NCBI GenBank assembly: GCA_964576715.1
Contig: CAZNWE010000060.1
Coordinates: 1-25,868, forward strand
Length of the DNA stretch: 25,868 nt
Origin: SLRI01 sp964576715
GTDB lineage: Bacteria; Pseudomonadota; Alphaproteobacteria; Geminicoccales; Geminicoccaceae
Reading direction: 5' to 3'
Within the stretch, counting starts at the first letter, position 1; every line of letters begins with the position of its first letter. The notes beneath the pieces were generated by a model, which had not been told where the DNA came from, ran no database searches, and was given only the letters and a program-made list of their open reading frames with translations. The position numbers were made by a program, and so were the translations under genes. Positions 1 through 7,761 of the stretch are shown piece after piece.

Positions 1-3
1 GGG

Positions 4-903
4 CTAGACGAGTCTGGCCGGAAAGCCTGGGGCGCGGAGGTCGGTTTCGAGCCAGTCCTCGAGCAGCTTGACGATCTGGGTGGAGGGGGCGTGGCCGCCG
101 TAGGTGGCCTTGCCGCGCTCGAAGATGGCGCGGGTGAGGTTGGCGACGTCGAGCGGCACGCCGCCTTCCTCGGCGAGGCTGGCGATGAAGCCGAGGTCCT
201 TCAGGGCGAGGTCCATGGAGAAGCCGATGTCGTAGCTGCCGTTGAGGATCAGCTGGCCCTCGGTCTCGTGGACGAAGCTGTTGCCGGAGCTGGCGGCGAT
301 GGCGTGGTAGGCGGTGGCGAGATCGACGCCGGAGCGCTTGGCGAGCATCAGCGCCTCGCCGCCGGCGACGAGGTGGATGAAGGCGAGCATGTTGGTGATG
401 ACCTTGATCACCGCGGCCGAGCCCAAGGGTCCGATATGGATGACCTTGTCGCCGATCGCCTTGAAGACCGGGGCGAAGCGGGCGGCGAGGGCTTCGTCGC
501 CGCCGGTGAGCACGGTTAGGGTGCCGCAAGCGGCGAGGTGGACGCCGCCGGTGACGGGGGCTTCGAGGACCTCGATGTCGTTCGCCGCGGCGAGCTCGGC
601 CAGGGCGCGGATGTCGTCGCGGCCGAGGGTCGAGAGCTCGATCCAGGTGGCGCCCCTGGGCAGGGTCTGGAGGATCGCGCCGAGGACCGCGCGGGAGGCG
701 GCGGGCGACGGCAGGCAGGTGAGGACGGCGTCGCGATCGTGGGCGAGGGCCTGCGGGTCGGGCGCCCAGCTGGCGCCGAGCGCCAGATGCCGGGCGGCGC
801 GGCTCGGGTCCCGGTCGTGGACGGCAAGGTCGAAGCCGGCTTTGGCGAGGCAGGCGGCGAGGTTGCCGCCGAGCTCGCCCAAGCCGACGAAGCCGAGGCG
901 CAT
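4..903 (-). CDS. NAD(P)-dependent oxidoreductase, beta-hydroxyacid dehydrogenase family
   Basis: A 299-residue protein of the 3-hydroxyisobutyrate / 6-phosphogluconate dehydrogenase-like family, expected to oxidise a hydroxy acid or reduce an aldehyde or imine with NAD(P) in the cytoplasm. An N-terminal Rossmann motif GFVGLGELG (residues 4-12) binds the cofactor. The substrate-binding segment APVTGG lies at 115-120, and the family's catalytic lysine fits K167 in IKVITN, with N171 as its partner. A conserved KDLGF segment follows in the all-helical C-terminal half. Length is normal for the family. The ATG follows 15 bases after the stop of the MttB-like gene, so it is probably the third gene of that operon. 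It may handle a product of methylated-amine breakdown, but its substrate cannot be read from sequence. Confidence 0.9.
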   Translation of the reverse strand: MRLGFVGLGELGGNLAACLAKAGFDLAVHDRDPSRAARHLALGASWAPDPQALAHDRDAVLTCLPSPAASRAVLGAILQTLPRGATWIELSTLGRDDIRALAELAAANDIEVLEAPVTGGVHLAACGTLTVLTGGDEALAARFAPVFKAIGDKVIHIGPLGSAAVIKVITNMLAFIHLVAGGEALMLAKRSGVDLATAYHAIAASSGNSFVHETEGQLILNGSYDIGFSMDLALKDLGFIASLAEEGGVPLDVANLTRAIFERGKATYGGHAPSTQIVKLLEDWLETDLRAPGFPARLV

Positions 904-918
904 GTTGGGGGGCTCCGC

Positions 919-2481
919 TCAGACGTGGATGGTGAAGGCCGCCCGGATGCGGGCGTCGGTCGCGGGATCGATCAAAGGGGCCTTGGATGCCGCCAGGATC
1001 TCGTGCTTGCGCCGGGTGGCCTTGGCGACGAGGTCGGGCCGGTCGAGCTCGATCCATTCCTTGGGGCTGGTGCGGTCGGCGGTGGCGGGATAGACATACT
1101 CGGTCTGCATCAGGCCCAGGGTCTGCGGGTGGCCGAGATAATGGCCGGGGCCGCCGAGGCAGACCTCGCGCATGGCATCGAGCGAGACGCTGTCCTCGGT
1201 CACCTCGATGCCGCGGACACAGCGCTGCACCTGGCCCAAGAGATCGTCGCCCAAGATCAGGCTCTCGTGGCAGAAGCCCAGGAGCGAGGCGTGCATGCCG
1301 GCGGCCTCGTAGACGAGGTTGAGGCCGGCGAGCCCGGCCAAGACGTTGGAGATCGCCTGCTCCCAGCCGGCCTGCATGTCGGGCAGCTTGGCATCGGCGA
1401 TGCCCGCCGCAGCGCCGCCCGGCAGGCCGTAGAAGCGGTGCATCTGGGCGCAGCCGGCGCTGAGCAGCGCCTGCTCGCCGGAGCCGCCGGACATCGCCCC
1501 GGTGCGCAGATCCGAGACGAACGGCCAGGTGCCGAAGACGGCCGGGTGGCCGGGGCTCATGGCGTTGACGTAGACCACGCCGGCGAGGCACTCGGCCACC
1601 GCCTGGACGATGGCCGCCGCCAGGGAGGCGGGAGCGGTGGCCCCGGCCTGGCCGGCCGAGAGCAAGAGCATCGGCATGCCGGCCCGGATGCAGGCCTCCA
1701 TGGTGAGGCAGCTTTCGGTCGCGAACTTCATCGGCGGGACGACGAAGCAGTTGGAGTTGGAGACGAAGGGGCGCGCCCGCCAGGCCGCCTCGGCGCCGGC
1801 GATCAGATGCAGGAGTTCGAAGCAGCCCTGGACATGGGCGGGGTCGGAGAAGCTGGTGCCGACATGCTTGGTGGTGCCGGCACAGCAGGCATAAAGCGTG
1901 TTCGTGTCCATCTCGTAGTTGTCGGGGATGTCGCGGCAGACCATGGCGCGCTGGAAGAAGTGGATGTTGTCGAGTGCCTGGGTCAGCCGGGCCGCGTCGT
2001 AGAGGTCCTGGGCCGTGCTCTGCCGGTATTCTCGGGTCTCGACGTCGACGACGTGGACGGCGGCTCCGGCGGTGCCGTAATGCACACGGCTGCCGGAGAG
2101 GTCGAGGTCGAAGGCAGGGTCACGGGCAAAGAGCGTGATGTCGCGGGCAGCCTTGGCCAGCATGTCCTCGACGAGCGCACGGGGGAAGCGAAGGCGGCCG
2201 TCGTCGCCGAGCACCGCACCGGCATGGGTCATGATCTCGATGCCGGAGGGCGGGGCGTCGGCGAGGCCGATCTGTTCGAGCGCATCCAGCGCTGCCTGGT
2301 GGATGCGCTGCACGCCCTCCTCCGTGAGCGGGCGGTACTGGCCACCTTCGAGCCCCGGGCGGACCGGGCGGAGGTTCCGTGCCAGGGGGGCTGACCTCAG
2401 CGCGTGGCGGGCGGCCCTGCCGCCCGAGCGGCGACCCCGCGGTTCCTGGGCAACGGTTTCGTCGAGGACGATCTCGGCCAT
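919..2481 (-). CDS. Trimethylamine methyltransferase family protein (MttB-like, no pyrrolysine)
   Basis: A 520-residue member of the MttB superfamily. Classical MttB moves a methyl group from trimethylamine to a corrinoid protein and needs pyrrolysine encoded by an in-frame amber codon. This reading frame is open throughout with no internal TAG, so it belongs to the non-pyrrolysine branch, some members of which (for example MtgB) demethylate glycine betaine or other quaternary amines. Recognisable family stretches include YRPLTEEGVQRIHQAALDAL near residue 48 and FVSNSNCFVVPPMKF in the middle. The start has a GAGGAG ribosome site about 8 bases upstream. It lies 11 bases after a DMGDH-like gene, which supports stepwise N-demethylation of one substrate. 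No corrinoid protein or reactivase gene is in the window, so the methyl acceptor is unknown. Confidence 0.88.
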   Translation of the reverse strand: MAEIVLDETVAQEPRGRRSGGRAARHALRSAPLARNLRPVRPGLEGGQYRPLTEEGVQRIHQAALDALEQIGLADAPPSGIEIMTHAGAVLGDDGRLRFPRALVEDMLAKAARDITLFARDPAFDLDLSGSRVHYGTAGAAVHVVDVETREYRQSTAQDLYDAARLTQALDNIHFFQRAMVCRDIPDNYEMDTNTLYACCAGTTKHVGTSFSDPAHVQGCFELLHLIAGAEAAWRARPFVSNSNCFVVPPMKFATESCLTMEACIRAGMPMLLLSAGQAGATAPASLAAAIVQAVAECLAGVVYVNAMSPGHPAVFGTWPFVSDLRTGAMSGGSGEQALLSAGCAQMHRFYGLPGGAAAGIADAKLPDMQAGWEQAISNVLAGLAGLNLVYEAAGMHASLLGFCHESLILGDDLLGQVQRCVRGIEVTEDSVSLDAMREVCLGGPGHYLGHPQTLGLMQTEYVYPATADRTSPKEWIELDRPDLVAKATRRKHEILAASKAPLIDPATDARIRAAFTIHV

Positions 2482-2492
2482 CGGCTCGCTCC

Positions 2493-4934
2493 TCAGGCCC
2501 GCAGCCGGGCGTTGTCATGGTCCCACAAGGGACCTCCCGGCTGGACCTCGGCGGCGAACCGTTCGCCGAAGATCTCTACCTGGAGGCTGGTGCCGGGGCG
2601 GGCGAGATCGGCACGCACGACGGCCAGGGCGATCGACTTGTCGACCCGGTGCCCCCAGCCGCCCGAGGTGGTCTCGCCGACGACCCGGTCGCCCTGCCAG
2701 ACGGTCGACATGTAGGGCGCATCGCAATCGCCGGCCTCGATGACGAGGGTGGCGAAGCGGCGCTTCAGGCCGCCTTCATGCTCGGCCATGAGGGCCGCCC
2801 GGCCCTTGAAGTCGGGCTTGGCCCAGTCGACGAAGCGCTCGAGGCCGGCCTGCAGCACGCTGTAGTCGGTCGAGAGGTCGCCCTTCCAGGCGCGGTAGCC
2901 CTTCTCGAGCCTCAGCGAATCGAGGGCGAACATGCCGAAGGGCTGGAGCCCCTTGGGCCCGCCCTCGCGCATCAGCGCATCCCAGATGGCGGGCGCGGCC
3001 GAAGGTGGGCAGTGGATCTCCCAGCCGAGCTCGCCCGCGAAGGAGACGCGCACGAGGTGGCAGGACTCGCCCGCGATCTCGGCCGGCTGATGGCTGAGCC
3101 AGGGCCGGACGAGGTCGGCGGTGGTGAGCGGCGCCAGGATGGTGCGGCTCGAGGGGCCGGTGAGCAGGAGGCAGGTCAGCGCCTCGGTCTCGTCGGTGAG
3201 CGTCAGGCCGGGTGCGAGGCGCCTGGCGAGCCAGTCGCGGTCGTGCCATTGGGCGGCGGCGGCGGTGATCAGGCGAAAGCTGCCGTCGGCCATGGCGAGG
3301 ATCGACATCTCGGTGACGATGCGGCCAGCGTCATCGGCGAAATAGCCGAGGCCGAGCCGGCCGGGCTTGGGGACACGGCCGGTGATCATCCCGTCGAGCC
3401 AGTCACGGGCCCCCTCGCCGTCGAGCCTGAACCGGGAGAAGCCGGGCAGATCGAGCAGGCCCGCCCGGTCACGAACGGCGAGGCATTCCTCGCGGATGCG
3501 CGGGTGCCAGGGGCCTTCGCGCGCCCAGGTTTGGGTCGCAGCCTCCGACGTGTCATCGCCGGGCCTGGCGTACCAATTGGCGCGTTCCCAGCCATTGGCG
3601 GCGCCGTACTGGGCACCCAAGGCCGTCGTCCGGTCATGCACGGCGGAGAGCTTCATTGGTCTGCCGGCGGGCCAGGCGTGGCGAGGGAAGTGCATGGCGT
3701 ATTCGTGGCCATAGACCTCCATGCCCTTGGCGATCGTGTAGGGCTGGTCGCAGAAATCGGTGAACCGCCTGGGATCGCAGGACCACATATCCCACTCGGT
3801 CTCGCCCTCGGTCACCCATTCGGCGAGCACCTTGCCGGCCCCGCCCGCCTGGCAGATGCCGAAGGTGAAGACGCAGGCCTCGAACGCGTTGGGCACACCC
3901 GGCATCGGGCCGATCAGCGGGTTGCCGTCGGGGGTGTAGGGGATCGGGCCGTTGATGGTGCGCGAGAGGCCGGCGGTGCCGAGGATAGGAACGCGAGCGA
4001 CGGCGTCCTCGAGGTACCACTCCAGCCGGTCGAGGTCGTCCGGGAAGAGCTGGAAGGAGAAGTCGTCGGGCATCGGGTCGTCGGCCGAGGCCCAGTGCGC
4101 GCGGCAGTTGCGCTCATAAGGCCCGAGATTCATGCCGAACTTTTCCTGGCGGAGATAATAGGAGCTGTCGACGTCGCGGAGCAGCGGCAGTTTGTGGCCG
4201 ACCTCCTTCGACCAGGCCTCGAGCTCTGGGATGGTCTCGAAGAGGATGTACTGGTGGCTCATCACCATCATCGGCACGTCGCGGCCGAAATGTCGGCCGA
4301 CCTCGCTTGCATAGTAGCCGGCGGCGTTGACGACGATCTCGCAGGTGATGTCGCCCTTAGGCGTCTGGATGCGCCACTCGTCGCCCTCGCGAACGGCCCC
4401 GGTCATCGGGCAGAAGCGGACGATGCTGGCACCGAGGTCACGCGCCCCCTTGGCCATCGCCTGGGTCAGCTGGGCCGGGTCGATGTCACCGTCATAGGGG
4501 TCGTAGAGGGCGCCCTCGAGCTCGTGGGTCTCGGCGAAGGGGTAGCGGCTCTTGATCTCGTCGGGCGAGAGGATGTCGAGCGCCATGCCCTGGTAGCGGC
4601 CCATGCCGACGACGCGCTTGAATTCCCTGAGGCGCTCCCTGGAATGGCCGAGGCGGACCGAGCCCGTGACGTGGTAGTTCATCGGATAGCCGGTGGCCTC
4701 GGCGAGGCCCCGATAGAGCTCGGCCGAGTAGCGCTGCATGTTCATGATCGACCAGGAGGCCGAGAAGGTCGGAACGTTGCCGGCGGCGTGCCAGGTCGAG
4801 CCGGCGGTGAGCTCGTTCTTCTCGATCAGCAGGCAATCGGTCCAGCCGGCCAGCGCCAGGTGATAGAGAGCCGAGACGCCGACGACCCCACCGCCGATGA
4901 CGACGACCCGGGCATGGCGCGGCAACTCGCTCAT
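2493..4934 (-). CDS. FAD-dependent oxidoreductase / aminomethyltransferase fusion (dimethylglycine dehydrogenase-like)
   Basis: An 813-residue protein that aligns from end to end, from memory, with mitochondrial dimethylglycine and sarcosine dehydrogenases. The N-terminal DAO-type domain opens with the dinucleotide motif VVVIGGGVVG (10-19) and contains GSTWHAAG. The histidine in that motif, H49 here, carries covalent FAD in DMGDH. Other shared landmarks are LRDVDSSYYLRQE and NGPIPYTPDGNPLIGP. The C-terminal half is a GcvT-like folate-binding domain (for example SFAGELGWEIHCP, LDSLRLEKGYRAWKGDL). The expected reaction is oxidative removal of an N-methyl group, passing the one-carbon unit to tetrahydrofolate. 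It is the first gene of the operon with the MttB-like and dehydrogenase genes and is divergent from livH across about 82 bases. The exact amine substrate is not determined. Confidence 0.92.
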   Translation of the reverse strand: MSELPRHARVVVIGGGVVGVSALYHLALAGWTDCLLIEKNELTAGSTWHAAGNVPTFSASWSIMNMQRYSAELYRGLAEATGYPMNYHVTGSVRLGHSRERLREFKRVVGMGRYQGMALDILSPDEIKSRYPFAETHELEGALYDPYDGDIDPAQLTQAMAKGARDLGASIVRFCPMTGAVREGDEWRIQTPKGDITCEIVVNAAGYYASEVGRHFGRDVPMMVMSHQYILFETIPELEAWSKEVGHKLPLLRDVDSSYYLRQEKFGMNLGPYERNCRAHWASADDPMPDDFSFQLFPDDLDRLEWYLEDAVARVPILGTAGLSRTINGPIPYTPDGNPLIGPMPGVPNAFEACVFTFGICQAGGAGKVLAEWVTEGETEWDMWSCDPRRFTDFCDQPYTIAKGMEVYGHEYAMHFPRHAWPAGRPMKLSAVHDRTTALGAQYGAANGWERANWYARPGDDTSEAATQTWAREGPWHPRIREECLAVRDRAGLLDLPGFSRFRLDGEGARDWLDGMITGRVPKPGRLGLGYFADDAGRIVTEMSILAMADGSFRLITAAAAQWHDRDWLARRLAPGLTLTDETEALTCLLLTGPSSRTILAPLTTADLVRPWLSHQPAEIAGESCHLVRVSFAGELGWEIHCPPSAAPAIWDALMREGGPKGLQPFGMFALDSLRLEKGYRAWKGDLSTDYSVLQAGLERFVDWAKPDFKGRAALMAEHEGGLKRRFATLVIEAGDCDAPYMSTVWQGDRVVGETTSGGWGHRVDKSIALAVVRADLARPGTSLQVEIFGERFAAEVQPGGPLWDHDNARLRA

Positions 4935-5016
4935 GGCTCATCTTCCCTGATGCCTCCCACGTCCATACTAGGCCAGCGACCGCGCGGGTAGCGTATTCTT
5001 GCCGCCCGTCGTCCGC

Positions 5017-5922
5017 ATGGCTAAGCCGGGGGTGTCTTTGAATTCGGGCGGGGTCGTCTTGGTCGAGATCGTGCAGCTGTTGCTCTATGGGACGCTTCTG
5101 GGGTCGATCATCGCGCTCGGCGCGGTAGGCGTGACCTTGACGTTCGGGATCCTCGGGTTCGCCAATTTCGCGCATGGCGATCTGATGACCCTGGGTGCCT
5201 ATGTGTGCTTTTTGATCTACGTGCAGCTGGCCTTGCCGTTCTGGCTCGGCGTGGTGGCGGCGGTGCCGGCGACGATCTTTGCCGCCCTGCTGATCGATCG
5301 ACTGTTGTTTCGACGGTTTCGGGCGCGCCCGCCGATCGTCAGCCTGATCGCCTCCTTCGGCGCGGCGTTGATTCTCAGGTCCTTGATCCAGGTCGTCTGG
5401 GGTACGGGGACCTTCATGTATTCGAGCCAGATCGTGCTGGCGCAGCGCTTCCAGGGCATCCGCTACAAGTGGGACCAGCTGTTGATCATCCTGGTGACGG
5501 TGGCGGTGGTGCTCGGCCTGCACGTCTTCCTGCAGCGGACGAAGGTCGGCAAGGCGATGCGGGCGATGGCCGACAACCCGACCCTGGCCCGCCTATCGGG
5601 GATCGACACCGAGCGGGTGATCGTCTGGACCTGGGTGATCGGTGGCGGGCTCGCGGCCTTGGCCGGGGTGTTCCTGGCGATGGACACGCGGCTGCAGCCG
5701 GAGCTGGGCTGGTTCCTGCTGCTCGCCTGCTTCGCCGCGGCCATTCTGGGCGGGGTGGGCAAGCCGATGGGGGCGATCGCCGGGGGCTATATCATTGGCA
5801 TCATGATGGAGCTTTCGACCCTGGTCCTGCCGACCGAGTACAGCCCGGTCGTACCGTTCGCGATCCTGGTCCTCCTGCTCCTGGTGCGGCCGACCGGACT
5901 GTTTGCCGGGCGGAGCAGTTGA
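5017..5922 (+). CDS. livH: Branched-chain amino acid-type ABC transporter permease (LivH family)
   Basis: An inner-membrane permease of the LivH type, about 301 residues from the ATG. It is mostly hydrophobic with about eight predicted helices and carries the family segment ANFAHGDLMTLGAY after the first helices, plus GKAMRAMADNPTLARLSGIDTERV, where the EAA-like cytoplasmic loop contacts the ATPase. The start is uncertain. ATG 5017 lacks a clear ribosome site. In-frame TTG 5059, preceded by GGGCGGGG, would give the usual short LivH N-terminus (LVEIVQLLLYG), and a TTG at 4999 is also open. livM follows after one base. The gene is divergent from the DMGDH-like operon, so it may import the compound that operon degrades. 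No LivF or LivG ATPase is in the window. Confidence 0.9.
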   Translation: MAKPGVSLNSGGVVLVEIVQLLLYGTLLGSIIALGAVGVTLTFGILGFANFAHGDLMTLGAYVCFLIYVQLALPFWLGVVAAVPATIFAALLIDRLLFRRFRARPPIVSLIASFGAALILRSLIQVVWGTGTFMYSSQIVLAQRFQGIRYKWDQLLIILVTVAVVLGLHVFLQRTKVGKAMRAMADNPTLARLSGIDTERVIVWTWVIGGGLAALAGVFLAMDTRLQPELGWFLLLACFAAAILGGVGKPMGAIAGGYIIGIMMELSTLVLPTEYSPVVPFAILVLLLLVRPTGLFAGRSS

Positions 5923-5923
5923 G

Positions 5924-6871
5924 ATGACCGGCGCCGGGCTGTTCAGCTATTTCGTCTTCTTCTTGACCTTCGCCGGGATCTACGCGCTGCTGGCCCAGGG
6001 GTTGAACGTGCAGTGGGGCTTCGCTGGCATGTTGAATGTCGGCGTGGCGGCATTCTTCGCCGTCGGTGCCTATGTGAGTGCGATCTTGACCACTGCGCCG
6101 GCGGCCGGGCATCTCGGCGGGTTCGGCTTGCCGTGGCCCGTGGGCTTGCTGGCGGCGATGGCGATCGCCGCCCTGGTCGGCTTCCTGATCGGCCTGGTGA
6201 CGCTCAACCTGCGCTCGGACTACCTCGCCATCGCGTCGATCGGGATCGCCGAGATCGTCCGCCTCGTGCTCAAGAACGAGGAATGGCTGACCGGCGGGGT
6301 GCGGGGGATCGTCGGAATCCCCAAGCCCTTGGACGGGGTGCTGCCGGGGCAGGACGCGCTGGTGCTCCTGGCACTGTTGCTGCTGCTGGTCGGCGTCGTC
6401 TACTGGGGGCTCGAGCGGCTCTACCGGGCACCCTGGGGGCGGGTGCAGCGGGCGATCCGCGACAACGAGGCGGCGGCCCGGGCGATGGGCAAGAACAGCC
6501 TCGCCTTTCGCCTCCAGGCCTTCGTGATCGGCTGTGCCCTGATGGGGTTGTCGGGCGCCCTCTACGCGCATTTCGTGGGGTTCATCAGCCCGGAGGCCTT
6601 CGATCCGGTGTTCGCCACCTTCATCGTCTGGGTGATGCTGATCGCCGGCGGCAGCGGCAACAACCGCGGGGCGATCCTCGGGGCGTTCGTCATCTGGGGC
6701 ATATGGTCGGGCACGCAGTTCGTCACCAACCAGCTGCCGGCCGAGTACGTGACCCAGGCGAGTGCGCTCCGGGTCCTGTTGATCGGGCTGCTGTTGCAGC
6801 TGATCTTGATTTTCCGGCCCGAGGGGATGCTGCCGGAACGGCCGCCCAGGCCGATCTGGCGGCAACGGTGA
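5924..6871 (+). CDS. livM: Branched-chain amino acid-type ABC transporter permease (LivM family)
   Basis: The second membrane subunit of the same importer, 315 residues. It has the LivM signature region LNVQWGFAGMLNVGVAAFFAVGAY in the first third, the loop AIRDNEAAARAMGKNSLAFRLQAF that docks to the ATPase, and a last hydrophobic helix ending in RPEGMLPERPPRP, typical of LivM C-termini. The ATG lies one base after the livH TGA; a longer reading from TTG 5903 would overlap livH and is less likely. The stop TGA overlaps the GTG of the next small ORF (GTGA), where livG would be expected. LivHM pairs work with two ATPases and a periplasmic binding protein; a binding protein of this class is encoded at 15209-16408, but the ATPases must lie outside the window. 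Confidence 0.92.
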   Translation: MTGAGLFSYFVFFLTFAGIYALLAQGLNVQWGFAGMLNVGVAAFFAVGAYVSAILTTAPAAGHLGGFGLPWPVGLLAAMAIAALVGFLIGLVTLNLRSDYLAIASIGIAEIVRLVLKNEEWLTGGVRGIVGIPKPLDGVLPGQDALVLLALLLLLVGVVYWGLERLYRAPWGRVQRAIRDNEAAARAMGKNSLAFRLQAFVIGCALMGLSGALYAHFVGFISPEAFDPVFATFIVWVMLIAGGSGNNRGAILGAFVIWGIWSGTQFVTNQLPAEYVTQASALRVLLIGLLLQLILIFRPEGMLPERPPRPIWRQR

Positions 6872-7167
6872 GCCTGGCCGCGGCCGGGACGCTGAGCTTT
6901 CGACTGCGGGTGCCCGAGGGGTATTGGCGAACGCGAGGGGAGAGCTGCCGCTTCCCGCCGGTGGCGGCAGACGGGCTCTATGTCGAAGTGGCATTGACCG
7001 GGGCGCAGGCCCTCGAAGTCTTCGTCGACGGGCCGCTCGGCCGGGCCTGGACGCTGACCAGCCTGCCGTTGCGGCGGCAGCCGGCAGCACTGGCCATGGC
7101 CCTGGCCTGGGATGCCGCCGGGGTGACGCTCTATCTCGACGGGGTGCGGGTGGCCGCAGCCGCCTGA
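6868..7167 (+). CDS. Small hypothetical protein, translationally coupled to livM
   Basis: A 99-residue ORF starting at GTG 6868, which overlaps the livM stop as GTGA, and ending at TGA 7165-7167. I do not recognise a full family. The C-terminal part (ALAWDAAGVTLYLDGVRVA) has the look of the last beta-strands of LamG or concanavalin-like domains, where a Trp-containing strand is followed by VTLYVDG-type sequence, but at 99 residues it would be only half such a domain. There is no signal peptide or membrane helix. The overlap, the strong GC bias at third positions and the lack of a better ORF support it. Against it is that long open frames are common by chance at this GC content. It could be a remnant of a larger gene. 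Confidence 0.5.
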   Translation: MSLAAAGTLSFRLRVPEGYWRTRGESCRFPPVAADGLYVEVALTGAQALEVFVDGPLGRAWTLTSLPLRRQPAALAMALAWDAAGVTLYLDGVRVAAAA

Positions 7168-7210
7168 AGCACCATCGCCCGAAGCACTATCGCCCGAAGC
7201 ACCACTGGCA
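7166..7210 (+). repeat. Three degenerate 15-bp direct repeats after the livM-linked ORF
   Basis: Copies GAAGCACCATCGCCC (7166-7180) and GAAGCACTATCGCCC (7181-7195) differ at one base. A third copy at 7196-7210 keeps GAAGCACCA and then diverges. They begin exactly at the stop codon of the small ORF, in the convergent space before the CoA-binding gene. The third copy runs into the short inverted repeat CACTGGCAGTG. No function is evident; replication slippage is the simplest origin. Confidence 0.7.
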
Positions 7211-7242
7211 GTGCTGCTGCCCGTCCCGGCCCCGGCAGGCTG

Positions 7243-7761
7243 CTAGAGCAGCCGCCCCTTCCTGGTCTTCAGCTGCAGGGCCTCGCCCTTGCGGCCGGAG
7301 ATGGTGCCGCGGTTGACGCCGAGCCAGCCGATCTCGCCGAAGAGGCGGCCGTGCTCGATCTTCGGGCAGCGGTTCTGGACGACGTCGAGGCCGGCGGCCG
7401 CGGCCCTGGCGGCGGCCTCGTCGTGGCGGACGCCGAGCTGCAGCCAGAGCACCTTCGCACCGCTGCGGATGGCGGCGTCGGCGATGGGCGGGACGTCGGC
7501 GGATTTCCTGAAGACGTCGACCATGTCGGGCGGCTCGGGGAGGTCGTCGAGGCTGGCGTAGACGGTGCGGCCGAGGATGGTCTCGCCGGCGCTGCGTGGG
7601 TTGATCGGGTCGATGGCGTAGCCCTTGTTCTGCAGATAGAGCATGGCGAAGTAGGATGGCCGCATGTCGTTGGCCGAAGCACCCACCATGGCGATCCGCT
7701 TCACCCTGGTGAGAATACTGCGGATGTAGCTGTCATCATAGTTGAGGGGCGGTTCGCTCAT
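7243..7761 (-). CDS. CoA-binding domain protein (YccU-like)
   Basis: A 172-residue cytoplasmic protein with a single CoA-binding Rossmann fold, like the stand-alone YccU family. After a short N-terminal helix (DDSYIRSILTRVKRIAMVG) comes the nucleotide motif GASANDMRPS (about 27-36). Further on are the family segments DPINPRSAGETILGR and VDVFRKSADVPPIADAAI, where the CoA or nucleotide pocket is closed. These proteins resemble the N-terminal domain of succinyl-CoA synthetase alpha, but lack its catalytic part; their role is not established. The ATG overlaps the RND pump stop as ATGA, so it is co-translated with the pump. The upstream in-frame extension is the shadow of the pump gene and was cut at this ATG. 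Confidence 0.9.
   Translation of the reverse strand: MSEPPLNYDDSYIRSILTRVKRIAMVGASANDMRPSYFAMLYLQNKGYAIDPINPRSAGETILGRTVYASLDDLPEPPDMVDVFRKSADVPPIADAAIRSGAKVLWLQLGVRHDEAAARAAAAGLDVVQNRCPKIEHGRLFGEIGWLGVNRGTISGRKGEALQLKTRKGRLL

Noticed and set aside
2379..4991. Plus-strand open frame of 870 codons opposite the DMGDH-like gene
   Set aside because: It is antisense to a full-length DMGDH homologue and shows no family pattern; it is a composition artefact.
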